NCBI GenBank assembly: GCA_003155465.1
Contig: PMCR01000283.1
Coordinates: forward strand, 3,233-11,596
Source: Myxococcales bacterium
Lineage (GTDB): Bacteria; Myxococcota; Polyangia; Fen-1088
DNA length: 8,364 nucleotides
Direction of reading: 5' to 3'
In this document: positions 6,101 through 8,364 of the stretch, in pieces
Layout: each line of letters begins with the position of its first letter
Position numbering within the stretch: the first letter of the stretch is position 1
Translations under genes and position numbers: made by a program
Notes under the pieces: model-generated
Databases searched by the model: none
What the model saw: only the letters and a program-made list of their open reading frames with translations
What the model was told of the DNA's origin: nothing

Positions 6101-6118
6101 GGGATGGGCGGGATGGGG
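6101..6118 (+). other. G-quadruplex motif upstream of the exported protein gene
   Basis: GGGATGGGCGGGATGGGG contains four runs of three or more G with loops of 2, 1 and 2 nt, a compact canonical G4 pattern on the coding strand. Three further G-runs lie at 6072-6088. It ends 75 nt before the ATG at 6194, in the only clear promoter-sized gap upstream of that gene. Confidence 0.55.
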
Positions 6119-6193
6119 TAGACTGACCCTGATGGCCGGGCTTGTCCCGTCCTCCCCAACCTGAACTTTGCCATGTGAGAATCCGGGCCGTCC

Positions 6194-7246
6194 ATGCTCT
6201 CGTTTGTTCCCGTGCTGATATCCCTGCTGGCGATCACGGGCGACGGCGTGGAGAACGGCGCACCTCGACCCGAGGCCCTGCCCGGGGGGCGTCCGTCGCG
6301 CGGGTTGGTCATCGTCCTGCGGCCGGCCGACGTCGACGAGTTGACCCGCACCGCTTTGGCCCGAGTCACCGGGGAGCTGACCGCGGCCGAGTTCCAAACC
6401 ACGTTTGTCACTCTCGATCCCCTTGCGGATCCAACCACGCAGGTCGAGACCGTGGCGCCGGAGTCCCACGCGGTCGCCGCGTTTGCCATAGCCCACTTCG
6501 GCGAGCCCAACGGCCGCACGATTGCAGTCTGGGTCTCGGATCGGGTGGGACGGCGGACAAACATCGTGCGCATGGCGATGCAAGGCGACGACATCAGCCA
6601 GGACGCTGCGGTGCTGGCCCTCAACGCGATCGAACTGATTCGCGTCAGCCTGGCCGGCCTGTGGCCCGCGCCACCGCAGGTCATCGCGCCAGCCCCCCTG
6701 AACCGCGCGGCCGAGCCGTCGCAACGGCCGCAGGTTGCCATTGGCCTTGGAATCGCCGCACAGCAGGACATCGGGCTTTCCTCGCCCCAGTGGATGGGTT
6801 CACTGATGGCAATGGTGACCTGGCCGCGTGGGCTGGGGATGAAGGCCGAGGTGAGCGGCCTTGGCCCGGCTCTTGTGCTCAACGGAAGCCATGGAACCGC
6901 TGCTTTGCACCGTCAGCACGCTTCGCTGGGCCTGGCCTGGACCTTCCTGCGGCGGACGCAGGTTCGGTCGTTCATCGTGATGTCGGCCGGCGTGGCGCAC
7001 CTGAGCGGTGAAGGAGCGATCACTGATCCCGCACGAGCGGTTCCGCGCTCAGGCGCCGCCTGGTCGGCGTTGGGCGCGGCCGGAATTGCGGCAGCCGTTC
7101 GCCTCGTCAATAGGTTGTGGCTGGCGGCGGAACTGGACTGCATCGCGACCCTCCCACCACTGGTCATCCGCATCGCCGACACCGACACAAGACCATTTTC
7201 CCGCCCTGGAGTTCTCGCAAATGTTGGGCTACAAGTCACTTTCTAG
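6194..7246 (+). CDS. Exported protein, probable C-terminal outer-membrane beta-barrel
   Basis: The product is 350 residues and I recognise no named function. It starts with a short hydrophobic segment (MLSFVPVLISLLAITG) that could be a signal peptide, though it lacks the usual basic N-terminus. Residues about 35-165 form a conserved-looking alpha/beta region (GLVIVLRPADVDELTRTALA, IAVWVSDRVGRRTNIVRM, AVLALNAIELIRVSLAGLW). After a Pro/Ala linker, residues about 178-350 are alternating, Gly-rich strands (AIGLGIAAQQDIG, HASLGLAWTF) that end in LANVGLQVTF. A terminal Phe after alternating hydrophobic residues is the classical signature recognised by the BAM machinery. Proteins of this two-part style are frequent in Myxococcota (from memory). 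The Shine-Dalgarno is weak. It overlaps the next gene by 26 nt, so the two are probably co-expressed. Confidence 0.75.
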   Translation: MLSFVPVLISLLAITGDGVENGAPRPEALPGGRPSRGLVIVLRPADVDELTRTALARVTGELTAAEFQTTFVTLDPLADPTTQVETVAPESHAVAAFAIAHFGEPNGRTIAVWVSDRVGRRTNIVRMAMQGDDISQDAAVLALNAIELIRVSLAGLWPAPPQVIAPAPLNRAAEPSQRPQVAIGLGIAAQQDIGLSSPQWMGSLMAMVTWPRGLGMKAEVSGLGPALVLNGSHGTAALHRQHASLGLAWTFLRRTQVRSFIVMSAGVAHLSGEGAITDPARAVPRSGAAWSALGAAGIAAAVRLVNRLWLAAELDCIATLPPLVIRIADTDTRPFSRPGVLANVGLQVTF

Positions 7247-8078
7247 TCTGGCCTTGCTGGGGGCCGTGGCAGGCTGCGCACCGCGAACCTTGGTTCTGGT
7301 GGATCTTGTTGCCGACAGTGGACTTGCTCCCACTCCGATCGACGGCCATTTCAGTGACGCTTCCGATGCCTCCGACGCCGCTCGCGCCTCCGATGCCGCC
7401 ACCCCTGCGACCTTGTTGCGCGGGCTGGTTGGCCTATGGCACCTCGATGATGGCGTCGGCAGCAAGGTCGCGCTCGACTCATCCGGCAACGGCAACCACG
7501 CGACGCTGGTGGGCCTGGACCCGACAGTGGCCTGGGTTGCCGGGCGCCAGGGCGGGGCTCTGGCCACCAACGGCGCTGGGTACGCCCTGGTCGAAGACTC
7601 TGCCAGCATCGACGGGATTACCGCTCAGGTTACGGTCTCTGCCTGGGTCTACTTCGATGGGGTCATTCCGGTGGACTATGGAACCGCGATCTCACGGGAG
7701 ATTGGAGCCTCAGACTTGCAGTACTACCACCTGTCGCTGTTTCAGGACGGTACCCCCACATTGTTCATCGGTTTGTCGGCCAAAGGGGTGCCCGTGCGGG
7801 CAACCGCCGCCACAGTGATCGAGCCCAGGCGCTGGACCCACTTGGCGGGAACCTACGACGGCAGCCGGGCCGTCTTGTTCGTTGACGGCGTCGAGGTCAG
7901 CTCGCGATCGATCTCGGGGACCTTTGTCCAGGACACGACGCCGGTGGTCCTGGGCGGCAACGGCAACAAGGTGGGGATCACCGAGTGGTTTCCCGGCTGC
8001 CTCGATGAGATCGCGCTGTACAACCGCGCGCTCAGCCCTGAAGAGATACGCCTGCTGGCGGCTGCCGTGGAGTTCTAG
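7221..8078 (+). CDS. LamG-domain lipoprotein
   Basis: The product is 285 residues. The start is ATG 7221, with GGAG 9 nt upstream; it lies inside the 3' end of the preceding gene (26-nt overlap). The N-terminus MLGYKSLSSLALLGAVAGC is a lipoprotein signal with lipobox AVAGC, the acylated Cys being residue 19. A linker rich in Ser-Asp-Ala (DASDASDAARASDAATPA, about residues 45-62) follows; such linkers are common on surface lipoproteins of myxobacteria. Residues about 66-285 are a concanavalin A-like LamG_3 domain: GLVGLWHLDDG, DSSGNGNHATL, VTVSAWVYFDG, RWTHLAGTYDGS, LFVDGVEV, and the closing GCLDEIALYNRALSPEEIRL. The domain usually binds glycans or proteins. It is likely anchored in the outer membrane; ligand unknown. 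Confidence 0.88.
   Translation: MLGYKSLSSLALLGAVAGCAPRTLVLVDLVADSGLAPTPIDGHFSDASDASDAARASDAATPATLLRGLVGLWHLDDGVGSKVALDSSGNGNHATLVGLDPTVAWVAGRQGGALATNGAGYALVEDSASIDGITAQVTVSAWVYFDGVIPVDYGTAISREIGASDLQYYHLSLFQDGTPTLFIGLSAKGVPVRATAATVIEPRRWTHLAGTYDGSRAVLFVDGVEVSSRSISGTFVQDTTPVVLGGNGNKVGITEWFPGCLDEIALYNRALSPEEIRLLAAAVEF
7352..7405 (+). repeat. Ser-Asp-Ala codon repeat in lipoprotein linker
   Basis: Imperfect repeats of a GCCTCCGA(T/C)GCC unit encode the SDA-SDA-SDA linker after the lipobox. It is a tether between the lipid anchor and the LamG domain. Confidence 0.55.
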
Positions 8079-8364
8079 TCGTCTTGTTGACGCTATTGAC
8101 GTTGCACGCGCCCTGCTTTCCATCTTCAGTCCCCAGCAATCGCCGACATGCGTGTACTGCATCAACGGCCCCGCCATTCCCGCCGACATCATGGAGTTCA
8201 AGTACGTGACGTGCAAGTTGGTCATCGCAGGATCGGTGGCGACCGCGGTGCAACTGGTTGCCGCGTACCAGTCCCGCCCTCCTTCGTAGCTACGGATGGC
8301 ACGAGTGGTGCGCGGCGCCTATTCGGTCAGGATACTATCGTCGTCGTCGCGAGCGAATCAGCCA
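8079..8364. other. Intergenic tail with no supportable gene
   Basis: No convincing CDS is visible on either strand. Present are two TTGACG hexamers 9 nt apart (8087 and 8096), a perfect palindrome CGTAGCTACG (8285-8294), and a short TCG trinucleotide run near 8338-8349. None forms a complete promoter or terminator by inspection. Confidence 0.4.

Noticed and set aside
6119..6124. TAGACT as a -10 box for the gene at 6194
   Set aside because: No -35-like sequence is found at the right distance, so a promoter cannot be claimed.
5590..6882. A 430-codon minus-strand frame across the aminotransferase end and the intergenic region
   Set aside because: It overlaps two well-supported + strand genes, has low-complexity composition and no motifs.
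8087..8101. Two TTGACG hexamers as -35 elements
   Set aside because: No acceptable -10 hexamer lies 16-18 nt downstream of either.
8191..8289. A 32-codon small ORF with a hydrophobic stretch (LVIAGSVATAVQLVAAY)
   Set aside because: It has no ribosome site upstream, no homology I recognise, and a length easily reached by chance.

Overview
The window is GC-rich, gene-dense bacterial DNA with every supported gene on the + strand. The layout suggests Myxococcota or a related former deltaproteobacterial lineage. The reasons are a Bat-type envelope operon, a lipoprotein with an Asp/Ala/Ser-rich linker before a LamG domain, and a short-conserved envelope protein of a style common in myxobacteria. 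No rRNA or marker gene is present, so the taxonomy is an inference.

Region 1 (1-4434) is the 3' part of a bat (Bacteroides aerotolerance) operon in the canonical order: batB (VWA protein, 5' end cut off by the window), batC (TPR protein), batD (large envelope protein) and batE (TPR, two membrane helices, SH3-like domain). The batB/batC and batD/batE junctions are 4-nt overlaps (ATGA, GTGA) with strong Shine-Dalgarno sequences, so the genes are translationally coupled. The family is thought to form an inner-membrane/periplasmic complex: VWA and TPR domains mediate protein contacts, BatD is the large periplasmic part, and a MoxR AAA+ ATPase usually lies upstream (outside this window). The physiological role is unsettled.

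The unusual part is a roughly 311-318 bp dispersed repeat present twice in direct orientation (1433-1743 and 4437-4754). It flanks the batD-batE pair and the copies are about 80% identical by eye. Each copy carries two GGGAGAG-type hairpins in inverted orientation, like a REP doublet (REPIN), plus a conserved tail of about 130 bp. Copy 1 sits between batC and the sequence encoding the batD signal peptide. It leaves the frame open, so batD appears to have gained an N-terminal extension of about 108 residues encoded by the repeat. Copy 2 separates batE from the next gene.

Region 2 (4777-5952) is a fold-type I PLP-dependent aminotransferase of unknown substrate. Region 3 (5953-6193) is an intergenic space with a hairpin and a compact G-quadruplex motif on the coding strand. 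Region 4 (6194-8078) holds a two-gene unit with a 26-nt overlap: an exported protein with a probable C-terminal beta-barrel, and a LamG-domain lipoprotein. Region 5 (8079-8364) is non-coding as far as can be seen: no gene can be supported there, only a short palindrome, a tandem TTGACG and a (TCG)n run.
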